Of a DNA stretch of 64,000 nt, positions 50,223 to 59,731 are shown in pieces. How positions within the stretch are numbered: position 1 is the first letter of the stretch; every line of letters begins with the position of its first letter. The position numbers were made by a program, and so were the translations under genes. The stretch comes from Axinella damicornis. Lineage: Eukaryota; Porifera; Demospongiae; Axinellida; Axinellidae. A model generated the notes under the pieces. It was not told the origin of the DNA and did no database searches. It saw only the letters and a list, made by a program, of their open reading frames with translations. The stretch lies in assembly GCA_963931865.1 (NCBI GenBank), contig OZ007508.1:14816781-14880780 (forward strand). The letters are read 5' to 3'.

Positions 50223-51872
50223 ATGCGCCGATTTACCCTTCTCCTGCTGTGTGCCTGCATAACCGCCTGTGGTGGCGGTGGTGGTGGGTCTTCTCCCGCC
50301 ACGCCGGAACCTCCGCCCGAACCCACCAACCCGGACCCTGAACCAACATCACTGACCCTGCTGGATGCGCTGCCGGCATCCGGGGTCAGTGCAGACCCGC
50401 AGCAGGGACAGGTATTCTTTGCACACCTGGGTCACTCCGACCTGGAAATAACATTAAGTGGTGACTGCACGAACTTCTCCGGTACCACGCTGCGCCGACA
50501 ATTGTTCGACCTGGCGCAGTCGCAGTTCGACCAGTTGCTGGATCATCGGGTCAACTGTGATCTGACCGGGAACAGTACCTTTACGTTCACCGCAGACGGC
50601 ACACGCAGCAACGACGCTGCCTTTCAGGCGCAGCATACGATCAGCACGACCACGGCAAGCCCCGGCGGCCTGCTGCCCCGGGAATCCCGTGATCTTCCGC
50701 GTAGCGCCATTGATAACCTGTTTGCCGGTTATGTCAGAGGTGCACTGATGGGTCAGTTTGAGCTGGCCGGCGATGTTGAGTCAGCCCTGCTGGATATAGC
50801 CGGAGACACCTGGGAGCACCTCACTGACCCGGAGGCACTCTATGATGTTCGCAGCGAGCGGGTGTCCTACCTGTCTTCGGCACCGGATGGATCACCCGGT
50901 ATGGACCTCACCGGGCTGATCGCCTATCCGGTCACGGCATCCACACCCACCTTTACCGCCAGAGACAAGATGCTCGTGCTGATGCACGCCACCGGGTCAA
51001 CACCCTCGGACCAGAACCCTGCTGATGCCTGGTTCATTCTTGCCAACCAGTTTGCGGCCCGTGGCTATCTGGTGATCGCCCCGGACAATTATGGCCGAGG
51101 TGGCACCGGCGAGGCCGCCGAAACCTACCTGATGGCAAACCGCACCGCTCGCAATGCCCATGACCTGCTGGCGGCCGTTCAGGAAAGCAGCAGCTATGAT
51201 GCCATCTACGATGGTAACGCGGTCACCATTATCGGATATTCCCAGGGTGGGCACAGTGCGATGGCCCTGTATCAGCACCTGGTCAGTCACGATGCAGACC
51301 TCGACATCCGTGAAGTCTACGCAGGCGGCGCACCCCACGATCTCTATCGCACCTTTTACGGGATTCTACAGTTTGCCAATGGCACCTGCGACGATAATGA
51401 TTACTGTCGCTATGTGGATGACGAAACGACGGTGCCATTCCTGACTGATCGTGTCCTGCCCGCTGTGACCGCCTACACCGACGTTGGCCTGGAGCTGAGT
51501 GAACTGGTGGCGGGGGAACGCCTGAGTCCGAGCCTGGTGACCGGCTTTCTGGCCAATGAAGCTGCCTATGACCCGCTGAAGATCATCCTGCAACTCAACA
51601 GCCTTACCAATCTGGAGTCGGCTTCCACCAACTACGCAGATTCCTCCGCCCTGGTGCACCTCTATCATTCCGAGTTCGACCGCCTGGTCCCCTACGCCAA
51701 TACCCAGGCTCTGGACCGTCTCCTGCGGGATGTGGTGAACGTGGACTTCCACGAGAACCGCTGTAACTCGGGTGGCTACGAGGCTATTTTCAACCTGACG
51801 GACAGGGTCGGGGTACTGCATACCCTGTGCGGACTGTCCGTGCTGAATGACATATTCGAGGATCTCAGGTAA
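50223..51872 (+). CDS. secreted lipoprotein alpha/beta hydrolase
   Basis: A 549-residue lipoprotein (LLLLCACITAC lipobox) with a Gly-run and a Pro/Glu-rich linker, then a hydrolase domain. LMHATGSTPSDQN may hold the oxyanion hole, IIGYSQGGHSA is the nucleophile elbow (Ser), and the acidic and His residues would come from HSEFDRLVPYAN and FHENRC. It probably hydrolyses esters at the cell surface or in the periplasm. DDNDYC and NRCNSGG suggest disulfides. Confidence 0.82.
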   Translation: MRRFTLLLLCACITACGGGGGGSSPATPEPPPEPTNPDPEPTSLTLLDALPASGVSADPQQGQVFFAHLGHSDLEITLSGDCTNFSGTTLRRQLFDLAQSQFDQLLDHRVNCDLTGNSTFTFTADGTRSNDAAFQAQHTISTTTASPGGLLPRESRDLPRSAIDNLFAGYVRGALMGQFELAGDVESALLDIAGDTWEHLTDPEALYDVRSERVSYLSSAPDGSPGMDLTGLIAYPVTASTPTFTARDKMLVLMHATGSTPSDQNPADAWFILANQFAARGYLVIAPDNYGRGGTGEAAETYLMANRTARNAHDLLAAVQESSSYDAIYDGNAVTIIGYSQGGHSAMALYQHLVSHDADLDIREVYAGGAPHDLYRTFYGILQFANGTCDDNDYCRYVDDETTVPFLTDRVLPAVTAYTDVGLELSELVAGERLSPSLVTGFLANEAAYDPLKIILQLNSLTNLESASTNYADSSALVHLYHSEFDRLVPYANTQALDRLLRDVVNVDFHENRCNSGGYEAIFNLTDRVGVLHTLCGLSVLNDIFEDLR

Positions 51873-51885
51873 TCAGGAAAATCCC

Positions 51886-51904
51886 AGGGAAGCTCTGTTT
51901 CCCT
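51886..51904. terminator. hairpin between convergent genes
   Basis: AGGGAA (51886-51891), a 7-base loop and TTCCCT (51899-51904). No T run follows on the plus strand and only a late TTTT on the minus strand, so its strength as a terminator is doubtful. The right arm overlaps the stop codon of the RraA-like gene. Confidence 0.35.
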
Positions 51905-52592
51905 AGTGGATATCCGACTGGCCCTTCCACGCCTCACGCAGTTTTTTCATGTTAAATCCCGGCTGCTGTGCCGCCTCAATGACCACCCGCTCCTTCGCCA
52001 TGATACGCACCGCTTCCTCAACAATGCCGGCCGCATCGGCTACCGGGACCACCACGGCACCATGCCTGTCGGCATGCACCAGATCGCCATCGCTGACTTC
52101 CATGCCATGCAGCGTGACCGGTGAGCCCCAGTCCACCATATGCACCCAGGCATGGGATGGGTTCACCATGCCGGCCAGCATCTGGAACTTCGGCTGACTG
52201 TCAGGAATGTCACGCACGCTGCCATTCGTAATCACACCAAGGCTCCCCAAACCATAGTGGATGTTGGTATTCACCTCTCCCCAGAAGGCGCCATAGCCGG
52301 GCGTGTCATCCATATCTTCGACCAGGGTAATGCTCGGCGTCGGTCCACCTTCAGCGATGTAACTGTAGTAGTCATCCCGGTCCACCGTCGTGGTTGGCCG
52401 GTGCGCGGCGCGAATCCGCAGGGTACGCGCATAGCCCAGCAGGCTGCCAAGCTCCGGGCGGATACAGACGAAGGGCCGGATGTTGAATCCCCGGTCACGG
52501 CGTTTCGGATTCACCACCTCCAGGGCATTACAGACAGTCGGGGTATCCAGGGCGAGCAAGCCATCCCACAGGTCTTTGGAAAGTTCAGTCAT
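51903..52592 (-). CDS. RraA-like family protein
   Basis: A 229-residue member of the RraA/HMG-aldolase family. GVITNGSVRDIPDSQ carries the conserved G-x-x-R-D, and GSPVTLHGMEVSDGDLVHADRHGAVVVP is the second signature. Family members are either RNase E inhibitors or class II pyruvate aldolases. The extra N-terminal segment (RRDRGFNIRPFVC) and neighbouring thiolase-like gene favour a metabolic role. Confidence 0.82.
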   Translation of the reverse strand: MTELSKDLWDGLLALDTPTVCNALEVVNPKRRDRGFNIRPFVCIRPELGSLLGYARTLRIRAAHRPTTTVDRDDYYSYIAEGGPTPSITLVEDMDDTPGYGAFWGEVNTNIHYGLGSLGVITNGSVRDIPDSQPKFQMLAGMVNPSHAWVHMVDWGSPVTLHGMEVSDGDLVHADRHGAVVVPVADAAGIVEEAVRIMAKERVVIEAAQQPGFNMKKLREAWKGQSDIH

Positions 52593-52597
52593 CTTGA

Positions 52598-54112
52598 TCA
52601 GGCCAGTTTGAAGGTGTTCACGCCGTCAACCTGAGCGACTGAACCCGCCGTACCGATCATGTCCTGCCCGGTCATCGCCTTGAGTTCACCCTGGCTTGCG
52701 CCGACCACGGAAAGAAAACGCGTCGCCCCCGGATCATCAGCATCACCGAGGCGACCGATCACAAAACCCTGCCCGGGCTGGTTGTCCCTGTTATAAACCA
52801 GGGTGTAGGTTTCGATGGAAGCTGCACCCTCGGGCGTCTCGGTAAAGGGCGTATCCGGGAGATCGTCGATCTCCGACTGGTACTCGGATGGATGTGTTCT
52901 GCGCCACTCGCCCTCGACCGGATTCGTGGAATATACGCCCGCGGCATGCTTGCTGAAGTAGCCGCCATTGGCGGTCACCAGCCCATAACTGCTGCGGTCG
53001 GCACGCACCTTGTCAGCCATCGTAGCAATGGAGTTCATGACATAGTTGTTGCCCGCACCGCCATGAAACGGCAGCCCGCCGGTCACGGTCAGCGCCCTGG
53101 GGTCGCCGGGCTTCACGCCGAATGCATGGCAGGCAAACTCAACGGCGACCGGAAAACAGGAATAGAAGTCGATGTATTTCACATCATCCATGTCCAGGTC
53201 ACCGGCAAAAGCCCGCTCCGCCATCACACGCATGGCATCACTCTGGTAGTAACTGGGTCGGGTCGCAACCGGTTTTTCCTTCGTATCCGAGCAGCCGTGC
53301 AGGTAAACGAATCGGTCTTCGCTGATACCCAGCTTGCGCGCATAGTCAACCGACGTGAACAACAACGCGGCGCTCTGGTTGATCTGGTTCATGGCATTCA
53401 TGTACTTGGTGTAGGGCCAGGCCACCATCCTGTTTTTCTCAGAGGGGTAGGCGATTTCTTCCGGCGAACGCCGGACCGGATACCAGGCGTGGGGGCTCTG
53501 CGCTGCCACTTCGGTGAACTTCGAGAACAGCCGGCCCAGCTCGATCTGGTGATCATCCGGCGACCGACCCAGGTGCCGCCGCAGGGCGTTTTCGTGCATG
53601 GCATAAACCCAGGATGGTGTCAGTATCCCGTGCTGTTGCTCATGGGAACTGGTCATTGCCGAGTCCGGCACCAGATACTCGGGGTCACCGGAGGCCGGTT
53701 CCTGCCAGGCTGGTTGTTCACCGGTTTCCTTCACGATCTTTCTTGATGTTGCCATGGCCTCGGCACCCGCAAACAACGCGAACTGACATTCGCCGTTGGC
53801 AATGGCCCCGGCGTAGTGATTCACCAGATATTGAGGTCCGTTACCGCCATTCGGCATCAGCCATTGCCTGGCACGGGCGGCGCCAATGCGGTTGGCAAGG
53901 GCTTCAGGCGTATTCCGGGTCGATTCGCGGAAACTGCGCACAATGGCGAGCGTATCAAGGTCAGCCAGCGCCTTCTTACTGATACCCGCATCATCGGCAG
54001 CCCGGTAAACCGCCTGCTCGATCAGATCAAGCACCGAAGATCCATCCAGTGCTACCTCTCTCTCAGTGACCTGACCGACACCGACCAGGACTGGTATATA
54101 CTTTTCGCTCAT
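52598..54112 (-). CDS. thiolase-like (acetyl-CoA acetyltransferase family) protein
   Basis: A 504-residue thiolase-fold protein from ATG 54112 (AAGGAA upstream). The segment where the nucleophilic Cys would be expected reads MPNGGNGPQYLVN, without Cys. HGGAGNNYVMNS and ANGGYFSKHAAGVYS are characteristic of the long acetyl-CoA acetyltransferase subgroup that often lacks that Cys. The C-terminal 90 residues (ETYTLVYNRDNQPGQGFVIGRL) form an OB-like extension. It likely handles acyl-CoA, but its reaction is unproven. It is upstream of the RraA-like gene by 5 bases. Confidence 0.82.
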   Translation of the reverse strand: MSEKYIPVLVGVGQVTEREVALDGSSVLDLIEQAVYRAADDAGISKKALADLDTLAIVRSFRESTRNTPEALANRIGAARARQWLMPNGGNGPQYLVNHYAGAIANGECQFALFAGAEAMATSRKIVKETGEQPAWQEPASGDPEYLVPDSAMTSSHEQQHGILTPSWVYAMHENALRRHLGRSPDDHQIELGRLFSKFTEVAAQSPHAWYPVRRSPEEIAYPSEKNRMVAWPYTKYMNAMNQINQSAALLFTSVDYARKLGISEDRFVYLHGCSDTKEKPVATRPSYYQSDAMRVMAERAFAGDLDMDDVKYIDFYSCFPVAVEFACHAFGVKPGDPRALTVTGGLPFHGGAGNNYVMNSIATMADKVRADRSSYGLVTANGGYFSKHAAGVYSTNPVEGEWRRTHPSEYQSEIDDLPDTPFTETPEGAASIETYTLVYNRDNQPGQGFVIGRLGDADDPGATRFLSVVGASQGELKAMTGQDMIGTAGSVAQVDGVNTFKLA

Positions 54113-54136
54113 CAGCGCGTTCCTTTTTTCTACAAA

Positions 54137-54168
54137 TTGCAATTTAATCAATAACGTCCCAGTATAAT
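54137..54168 (+). promoter_or_regulatory. possible promoter of the LolA-like/ABC operon
   Basis: A perfect TATAAT at 54163-54168 with TTGCAA at 54137-54142 (20-base spacing, longer than ideal) or CAATTT at 17 bases. It lies in the 89-bp gap between divergent genes, 33 bases before ATG 54202. Confidence 0.45.
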
Positions 54169-54201
54169 GGCATTCACGCCCATCATTAAGCCGTAGCCAA
54201 A

Positions 54202-54948
54202 ATGTATCGAATCATCATCACCCTGCTTTGCCTCACCGTGACCGCCCAGCTTCCGGTCATGGCCCGGGAGGAAGTGCGGGCCCGCGCTGTTATCGACCGG
54301 ATGGAACAGCTCTATCGCGGGGATTCCAGCGACGCCACCATTACCATGGAGGTTCACACCCCGCAGTACCGGCGGATGCTCAAGATGTCCGCGCAAAGTC
54401 TTGGCAAGGAACTGGCATTCTTCCGCATTCTGTCACCAAAGAAGGATCGCGGCGTCACGACCCTGAAACGGGATGAGGAGATGTGGAACTACTTTCCCAA
54501 GATCAACAAGGTCATCAAGGTTCCGCCTTCCATGATGATGGGTGCCTGGATGGGCAGCGATTTCACCAATGATGATCTGGTCAAGGAAACCCAGTTGATT
54601 GATGCCTATCACCTTTCCATGACCGAAGATGAGTCAAAATACTATGTTACGCTGACCCCGAAGGAGCAGACCGTGACCGTCTGGGGCAAGATCGACTATG
54701 TCATCTCCAGGGAACCGATGCTGCCGCTTGCCCAGTCTTATTTCGACGAGGATGGCGAGAAGATCCGTGAGCTGACCTTCATGGAACCAAAGGAATACGA
54801 CGGCAAACTAATGCCCTCCATTCTGGAGATGACCCCGCTGAACAAAGAGGGTCACAGGACCCGCATCATTTACGATGCCATTGACTTCAACGTGCCGGAC
54901 ATCACCGAGCAGACATTCTCGATGCGCAACCTGAAAGCCCGCTTCTGA
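54202..54948 (+). CDS. outer-membrane lipoprotein-sorting (LolA-like) protein
   Basis: A 248-residue protein with a signal peptide (IIITLLCLTVTAQLPVMA). DATITMEVHTPQYRRMLKM, MWNYFPKINKVIKVPPSMM and MGAWMGSDFTNDDLV are typical of the LolA-superfamily proteins encoded next to MacB/LolC-like permeases. The half-barrel fold should bind a lipid or lipoprotein acyl chain in the periplasm. It is the first of five co-directional genes and overlaps the first permease by TGATG. Confidence 0.87.
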   Translation: MYRIIITLLCLTVTAQLPVMAREEVRARAVIDRMEQLYRGDSSDATITMEVHTPQYRRMLKMSAQSLGKELAFFRILSPKKDRGVTTLKRDEEMWNYFPKINKVIKVPPSMMMGAWMGSDFTNDDLVKETQLIDAYHLSMTEDESKYYVTLTPKEQTVTVWGKIDYVISREPMLPLAQSYFDEDGEKIRELTFMEPKEYDGKLMPSILEMTPLNKEGHRTRIIYDAIDFNVPDITEQTFSMRNLKARF

Positions 54949-56168
54949 TGCTGACCTGGCGCATCGCCTTTCGCAATATCCTTCGGCAGAAGCGGCGCTC
55001 CCTGCTCACCGGCCTGTCCATAACCGGCGGCTATATGCTGTTTGTATTTTCCTACTCACTGACGGAAGGCAGTTACGGCAACCTGATCGACATCTTCACC
55101 CTGGATAACACCGGGCATATCCAGATCCACAAGGACGATTATCTGGACAAGCCAAAGATCTATAAGTCGATTCGGGCCCGCGCCAGGGTGGAGGAGGCGC
55201 TTGACTCTCACCCTCGCATCATCAACTACACGCCGCGGGTGTATTCACCGGCGCTTGCTTACGGTACCGAGAAGACGGCACCGGCAAGGGTCATCGGCGT
55301 CGACATGGAACGTGAGCCCATGGTTTCCCGCCTGAAAGAAAAGGTTTCGGCAGGGACCTACTTCAGCCCGGAACCCGATACTGACGGATACTTTCAGGCG
55401 ATGATCGGGCGCGGTCTGGCCATTTCCCTGAAGCTGGAAGTCGGTGATGAGATCGTTCTGATCTCCCAGGGCGCCGATGGTTCCATCGCCAACGACATTT
55501 ACATCATCTCTGCCCTGATCGGTAACCGTACCTCCTTTGATCGGATGGCCGTCTACCTGCCGCTCCCGGCGGCGCAGATGTTTCTCACCCTGGACGACGA
55601 TGTTCACGAATACGCTCTGCTGGTCGACAATCGCCGTCGGAATCTGCGGGTGGCGCAGGATCTTTCCGCCGCTCTGCCTGATCTGACCATCTCGCCCTGG
55701 CAGGAAGTAGAGGCTACCTTTTATCAAACCATGCAGTCCGACAAGCAGGGCGGCTATGCCATGATGGTGCTGATTGTCTTCATGGTCTTTATCGGCGTTT
55801 TGAATACGGTTCTTATGTCCGTACTGGAGCGCACCCGCGAGTTCGGCGTGTTGCGTGCTATCGGTGCGCGCCCGGGTTCGCTGATTCGCATGATTACCCT
55901 TGAAACCACCATGCTGGCCAGCATCAGCCTGGCGCTTGGTTTCGTGCTGGTTATCCCGATCGTGTACTGGCTGACCCGGATTGGATTCCTGATACCCGAA
56001 CCCATTGACATGAACGGCATTGAGTTTCAACACATGAAGGGCGAATTCTCGGTTCGGGTCTTCCTGTATCCCATGCTGTTCATTCTGGCGACGGCGATCG
56101 TTATCAGCATTCCTCCGGGCATCCGCGCCGCACGCATCCTCCCGAAAGCAGCTTTGGGGGCTCATTGA
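54948..56168 (+). CDS. ABC transporter permease (FtsX/MacB/LolC-like), first
   Basis: A 406-residue permease. One N-terminal helix (LLTGLSITGGYMLFVFSYSL) is followed by a periplasmic MacB-PCD-like domain (to about residue 265). Three C-terminal helices follow, with the FtsX motif LERTREFGVLRAIGARPGSLIRM between the first two. Such permeases transmit force to the periplasm rather than forming a classical channel. It probably pairs with the permease at 56168 as a heterodimer, in the manner of LolC and LolE. Confidence 0.9.
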   Translation: MLTWRIAFRNILRQKRRSLLTGLSITGGYMLFVFSYSLTEGSYGNLIDIFTLDNTGHIQIHKDDYLDKPKIYKSIRARARVEEALDSHPRIINYTPRVYSPALAYGTEKTAPARVIGVDMEREPMVSRLKEKVSAGTYFSPEPDTDGYFQAMIGRGLAISLKLEVGDEIVLISQGADGSIANDIYIISALIGNRTSFDRMAVYLPLPAAQMFLTLDDDVHEYALLVDNRRRNLRVAQDLSAALPDLTISPWQEVEATFYQTMQSDKQGGYAMMVLIVFMVFIGVLNTVLMSVLERTREFGVLRAIGARPGSLIRMITLETTMLASISLALGFVLVIPIVYWLTRIGFLIPEPIDMNGIEFQHMKGEFSVRVFLYPMLFILATAIVISIPPGIRAARILPKAALGAH

Positions 56169-57388
56169 TGCTCAGTCTGAAACTCGCCTGGCGCAATCTG
56201 TTTCGCAATACCCGCAGAACCATTCTGACTTCTCTGCTGATTGCCTCGTCACTCGTTTCACTGATTCTGGTTGATGGCATGATACTCGGAGTCATCGACG
56301 TCATGGTGGGCAGCATTACCAGGACGCTCGAAGGCGAGGCCCAGGTCCAGCACAAGGACTTTCGCACCAATCTGGAAGTCGAATACTTTATTGAAGACCC
56401 GGGTCCACTGATCAGCATCATCAAAGCCGACGATAAGATCAGCGGCTATGCGCCCCGCGTTATCATCGGCGGCATGATCGCCTCCAGCTACAACACCACC
56501 GGCGGTCTGATCTACGGCGTGGATGCAAAGAGGGAACTGAACGTCAGCCGCATCCGGGATGCCATGGTTGAGGGTGAGTACCTGACGGGCAATGGCCGTG
56601 AACTCCTGATGGGCGCTCTCATGGTCGAGCTGCTCGAAATCGAAATAGGCGACCGCCTGGTTATCACCGCCGCTACCGTCGATACCAACGAGATCACCCA
56701 GGAACTGTTTCGACTCACCGGTGTTTTTGAGTTTGGTCCCGAGGACATGGACGAGAATCTGGTTTTCATCAATCTGGATAAGGCGCAGACGTTGCTCGGA
56801 ATGGAAGGTCATCTGCACCAGATCGCCCTGCAATTCCTGGACCCTGAACTGTCAAAAGACCCGGAACTGCCGCTGTTCCACTCGCTCAGCGGGGATGGCA
56901 TAGAAGCACGCGGCTGGCTGGACCTGCAACCAGCCATCGGCGCCATGATTGAAATGTCCAACTATTCCACCCTCATCATCGGTATCGTCCTGTTTTTGCT
57001 GGCTTCCCTTGGTGTGATCAACTCCATGTTCATGTCCATCTACGAGCGTATCTATGAATTCGGGGTCGCCAAGGCAATCGGCACCACACCCCGGCAGATC
57101 ATTCAACTGGTCCTGTTCGAAGCCTTCCTGCTGGCAATGATTAGCTGCGCCTTCGGCCTTGCCTGTGCCTACATTCTGGGTGATTACTTCAGTGAGAATG
57201 GTATTCCCATGGGTAAGATGGAGATGTCCGGCGTGGTATTTGACGGCAACATGTACAGCCGCATGGAACCTTATCAGTTCATTAATTTTCCAATCTACGT
57301 GACGCTGCTCACCATGGTGGCGGCCGCGTATCCCGCCGTGTTCGCCTCGCGCATTGTACCTACACAGGCACTACAGAGGGCACTTTAG
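56168..57388 (+). CDS. ABC transporter permease (FtsX/MacB/LolE-like), second
   Basis: A 406-residue permease with the same layout as its neighbour: an N-terminal helix (TILTSLLIASSLVSLILVDG), a periplasmic domain, and three C-terminal helices with YERIYEFGVAKAIGTTPRQIIQLVL as the FtsX motif. The start ATG overlaps the upstream TGA by one base; a TTG at 56165 is in frame. The sequences are related but clearly not recent duplicates. Confidence 0.9.
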   Translation: MLSLKLAWRNLFRNTRRTILTSLLIASSLVSLILVDGMILGVIDVMVGSITRTLEGEAQVQHKDFRTNLEVEYFIEDPGPLISIIKADDKISGYAPRVIIGGMIASSYNTTGGLIYGVDAKRELNVSRIRDAMVEGEYLTGNGRELLMGALMVELLEIEIGDRLVITAATVDTNEITQELFRLTGVFEFGPEDMDENLVFINLDKAQTLLGMEGHLHQIALQFLDPELSKDPELPLFHSLSGDGIEARGWLDLQPAIGAMIEMSNYSTLIIGIVLFLLASLGVINSMFMSIYERIYEFGVAKAIGTTPRQIIQLVLFEAFLLAMISCAFGLACAYILGDYFSENGIPMGKMEMSGVVFDGNMYSRMEPYQFINFPIYVTLLTMVAAAYPAVFASRIVPTQALQRAL

Positions 57389-57396
57389 GATTCACC

Positions 57397-58083
57397 ATGA
57401 CTAATGTAATTGAGACAAAAGACCTGTACCGAAAATTCGGCAGTGACGAAACGGAAGTGATCGCCCTGAACCGGGTTTCTGTTGAAATCGGGAAGGGGGA
57501 ATTTACAGCCATCATCGGTCCATCCGGTTCCGGCAAGACCACCCTGCTGCACCTGATCGGCGGCCTTGATGAACCTGACAGCGGCTCTGTCTTTCTGTCC
57601 GGCATCAACATTGCCGAAATGAGCGGTAACCAGCTTCCGGATTTCCGTCGGGACCACATCGGTTTCATTTTCCAGGCTTACAATCTGATTCCCGTACTGT
57701 CCGCCGAGGAGAACATCGAGTACATCATGTTGCTACAGAGTGTTCCGGCGGCAGAACGCAAGACCCGGGTCCGGGAAATGCTGGCGCTGGTCGGCCTGAC
57801 CGGTCTTGGAGACCGCCGTCCGGCCCAACTCTCGGGCGGGCAGCAACAACGCGTCGCCGTGGCTCGCGCCATGGCCTCGAATCCCGACATCATCCTGGCG
57901 GACGAGCCCACGGCCAATCTGGATTCAAAAACCGGCATCGCCCTGCTGGATGTCATGCGGGAACTGAATGAAAAGCAAAACATGACGTTTGTTTTCTCCA
58001 CCCATGACGAAAAGATCATGGAGCGGGCAACGCGGCTGATTCACCTGCGTGATGGCGTTATCGAAAGGGATGAACGCAGATAA
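57397..58083 (+). CDS. ABC transporter ATP-binding protein (LolD/MacB-like)
   Basis: A 228-residue ATPase. Walker [11 protein letters not shown]-loop [11 protein letters not shown], signature [10 protein letters not shown], Walker [10 protein letters not shown]-loop STHD. It belongs to the LolD/FtsE/MacB type and should power the two permeases just upstream. Confidence 0.93.
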   Translation: MTNVIETKDLYRKFGSDETEVIALNRVSVEIGKGEFTAIIGPSGSGKTTLLHLIGGLDEPDSGSVFLSGINIAEMSGNQLPDFRRDHIGFIFQAYNLIPVLSAEENIEYIMLLQSVPAAERKTRVREMLALVGLTGLGDRRPAQLSGGQQQRVAVARAMASNPDIILADEPTANLDSKTGIALLDVMRELNEKQNMTFVFSTHDEKIMERATRLIHLRDGVIERDERR

Positions 58084-59262
58084 GTGCGGCTCGCAGCTTT
58101 CTTCCTGACACTTCTCTGCACGCATCCGCTTCTCGCAGACGTCAATTTTAGCGGTTATGCCAAATCCTTTGCGGTCGCCCGGGCGCAACTGGATAACCCG
58201 GTACTGACGTCTAATGAGACCTATCAGTCCCAGAACAGCCTGCGGCTTATGTGGGAAGGATTTTCCGAACGCATCGTGTGGCAGTTCCATTACGAGTTGA
58301 GCCCGATACTGGTATCGGAGTCTGTCGGTGGCACGGTATCGACCTTTAATGTGGTGGGCGACAGCTACCGTGTCACGGATGTTGATTCAACATTACCCGG
58401 TGACGACAACAAGAATCAGATCTATCAGAATCTGGATCGATTTAATGTGCAGATTCAGATGGCTGCCGGTGACCTGACCATTGGCCGCCAGGCCATCTCG
58501 TTCGGTTCGGCGCGCATCATTAACCCGACCGACATCTTTCTTCCCTTTGATGTACGCACCTTTAACACGGAATACCGGACCGGCGTTGACGCGGTCCGAT
58601 TCCAGCAACCCTGGGGAGAACTGGGTGAGATTGATCTGGGCGTTGTTCTGGGAGACGGCGCAGACCCGGAAACATCAGCCGCCTTCCTGCAACTCAGAAC
58701 CAACGCCAATGGCGTGGACTATCACCTGGCAGCCATGCGATTCGCAGAACAGCACTTGTTCGGCTTCGGGGTTCAGAGGGCTCTCGGCGACATGGGCTTC
58801 TGGTTCGAGGCTGCCCGGGTCCGGGGTGATGAAGATTACCTGAGACTGTCAACCGGTGTTGACTATGCCTTCTCGGAGAATACCTTTGGTCAGGTAGAGT
58901 ATCACTACAATGGTGCGGGCAGTGATGACCCGGAAGCCTACCTGGCGAACTTCGACACCCTGCCCTACCAGCGCGGCGGCGTCTTCCTCCTGGGCGAGCA
59001 CTATCTGATGCCCAGCTTCACCGTGCAGTTGTCGCCGCTGTGGTTCCTGGCGGCCCAGGCAATCGTCAACCTGTCGGACAGCTCCGCGTTTGTTTCGATC
59101 AGTGCCGAGTACAATATCGCCGAGAATTTCTACATGGATTTTGGCTACTACCATTTTGTGGGAGATGACCTCACGTTGGATGGCCAGGGAGTACCCGAGT
59201 TCGGGTCAGAATATGGCCCGAACCCGAAAACGCTGTATACCAGCATTCGCTACTATTTCTAA
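58084..59262 (+). CDS. outer-membrane beta-barrel protein
   Basis: A 392-residue protein starting at GTG directly after the ATPase stop codon, with a signal peptide (MRLAAFFLTLLCTHPLLA). The mature protein alternates hydrophobic and polar residues with many aromatic girdle positions and ends in IRYYF, the C-terminal Phe of barrels inserted by the BAM complex. GRQAISFGSARIINPTDIFLPF resembles DUF1302-like or alginate-export-type porins. Its place in the LolA-like/ABC operon suggests it receives or takes part in lipid transport to the outer membrane. Confidence 0.82.
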   Translation: MRLAAFFLTLLCTHPLLADVNFSGYAKSFAVARAQLDNPVLTSNETYQSQNSLRLMWEGFSERIVWQFHYELSPILVSESVGGTVSTFNVVGDSYRVTDVDSTLPGDDNKNQIYQNLDRFNVQIQMAAGDLTIGRQAISFGSARIINPTDIFLPFDVRTFNTEYRTGVDAVRFQQPWGELGEIDLGVVLGDGADPETSAAFLQLRTNANGVDYHLAAMRFAEQHLFGFGVQRALGDMGFWFEAARVRGDEDYLRLSTGVDYAFSENTFGQVEYHYNGAGSDDPEAYLANFDTLPYQRGGVFLLGEHYLMPSFTVQLSPLWFLAAQAIVNLSDSSAFVSISAEYNIAENFYMDFGYYHFVGDDLTLDGQGVPEFGSEYGPNPKTLYTSIRYYF

Positions 59263-59326
59263 GGGTCCGGTCAACTGGTCTGTGAAAAGACCGCCGCGCT
59301 GGGAGCGCGCATCCGGCGACGGCTAT

Positions 59327-59354
59327 GTTATCTAAGAATGGTTATCTAAGAACG
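59327..59354. repeat. 14-bp tandem duplication over a stop codon
   Basis: GTTATCTAAGAATG (59327-59340) and GTTATCTAAGAACG (59341-59354) differ by one base. The second copy contains the stop codon of the MAPEG gene. Confidence 0.8.
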
Positions 59355-59731
59355 GCTATCTGGAGCGCAGTGCCAATCGCACCAATGGCCATGACCGACA
59401 TGAGAACAAAAGTCCCCTGGGCTCCAATCAGCCGCGGGTAATTTGCGCCTTCGCAGGTACCCAGACCGTAGGCATGCAGCAGACGCAACACGAACAGTGT
59501 TATGCCGAAGCCGTGCAGCAGACTGACCGGTACGCTCTGAATCTCCAGGATCAATAGAAGCAGCAGGGCTATGGGAACATTCTCAATGAAGTTCGCCTGT
59601 ACCCTGAGCGCAGCATCCGGTTGCCAGGCCGGTACCTTGCGGCCCCGAAGCCGGACATAGAGTACGAAGTTCGCCAACACGACCGCCAGCAGTGCATGCA
59701 AGCCTGCATAAAGTGCCGTAATCGGGATCAT
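59342..59731 (-). CDS. MAPEG family membrane protein
   Basis: A 129-residue protein with four hydrophobic helices. The signature RVQANFIENVPIALLLLLILE and the later LRLLHAYGLGTCEGANYPRLIG are MAPEG-like (glutathione transferase-like membrane proteins). ATG 59731 overlaps the upstream stop as ATGA, which favours it over the longer start. Function may be glutathione conjugation or peroxide reduction; unproven in bacteria of this kind. Confidence 0.8.
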   Translation of the reverse strand: MIPITALYAGLHALLAVVLANFVLYVRLRGRKVPAWQPDAALRVQANFIENVPIALLLLLILEIQSVPVSLLHGFGITLFVLRLLHAYGLGTCEGANYPRLIGAQGTFVLMSVMAIGAIGTALQIAVLR

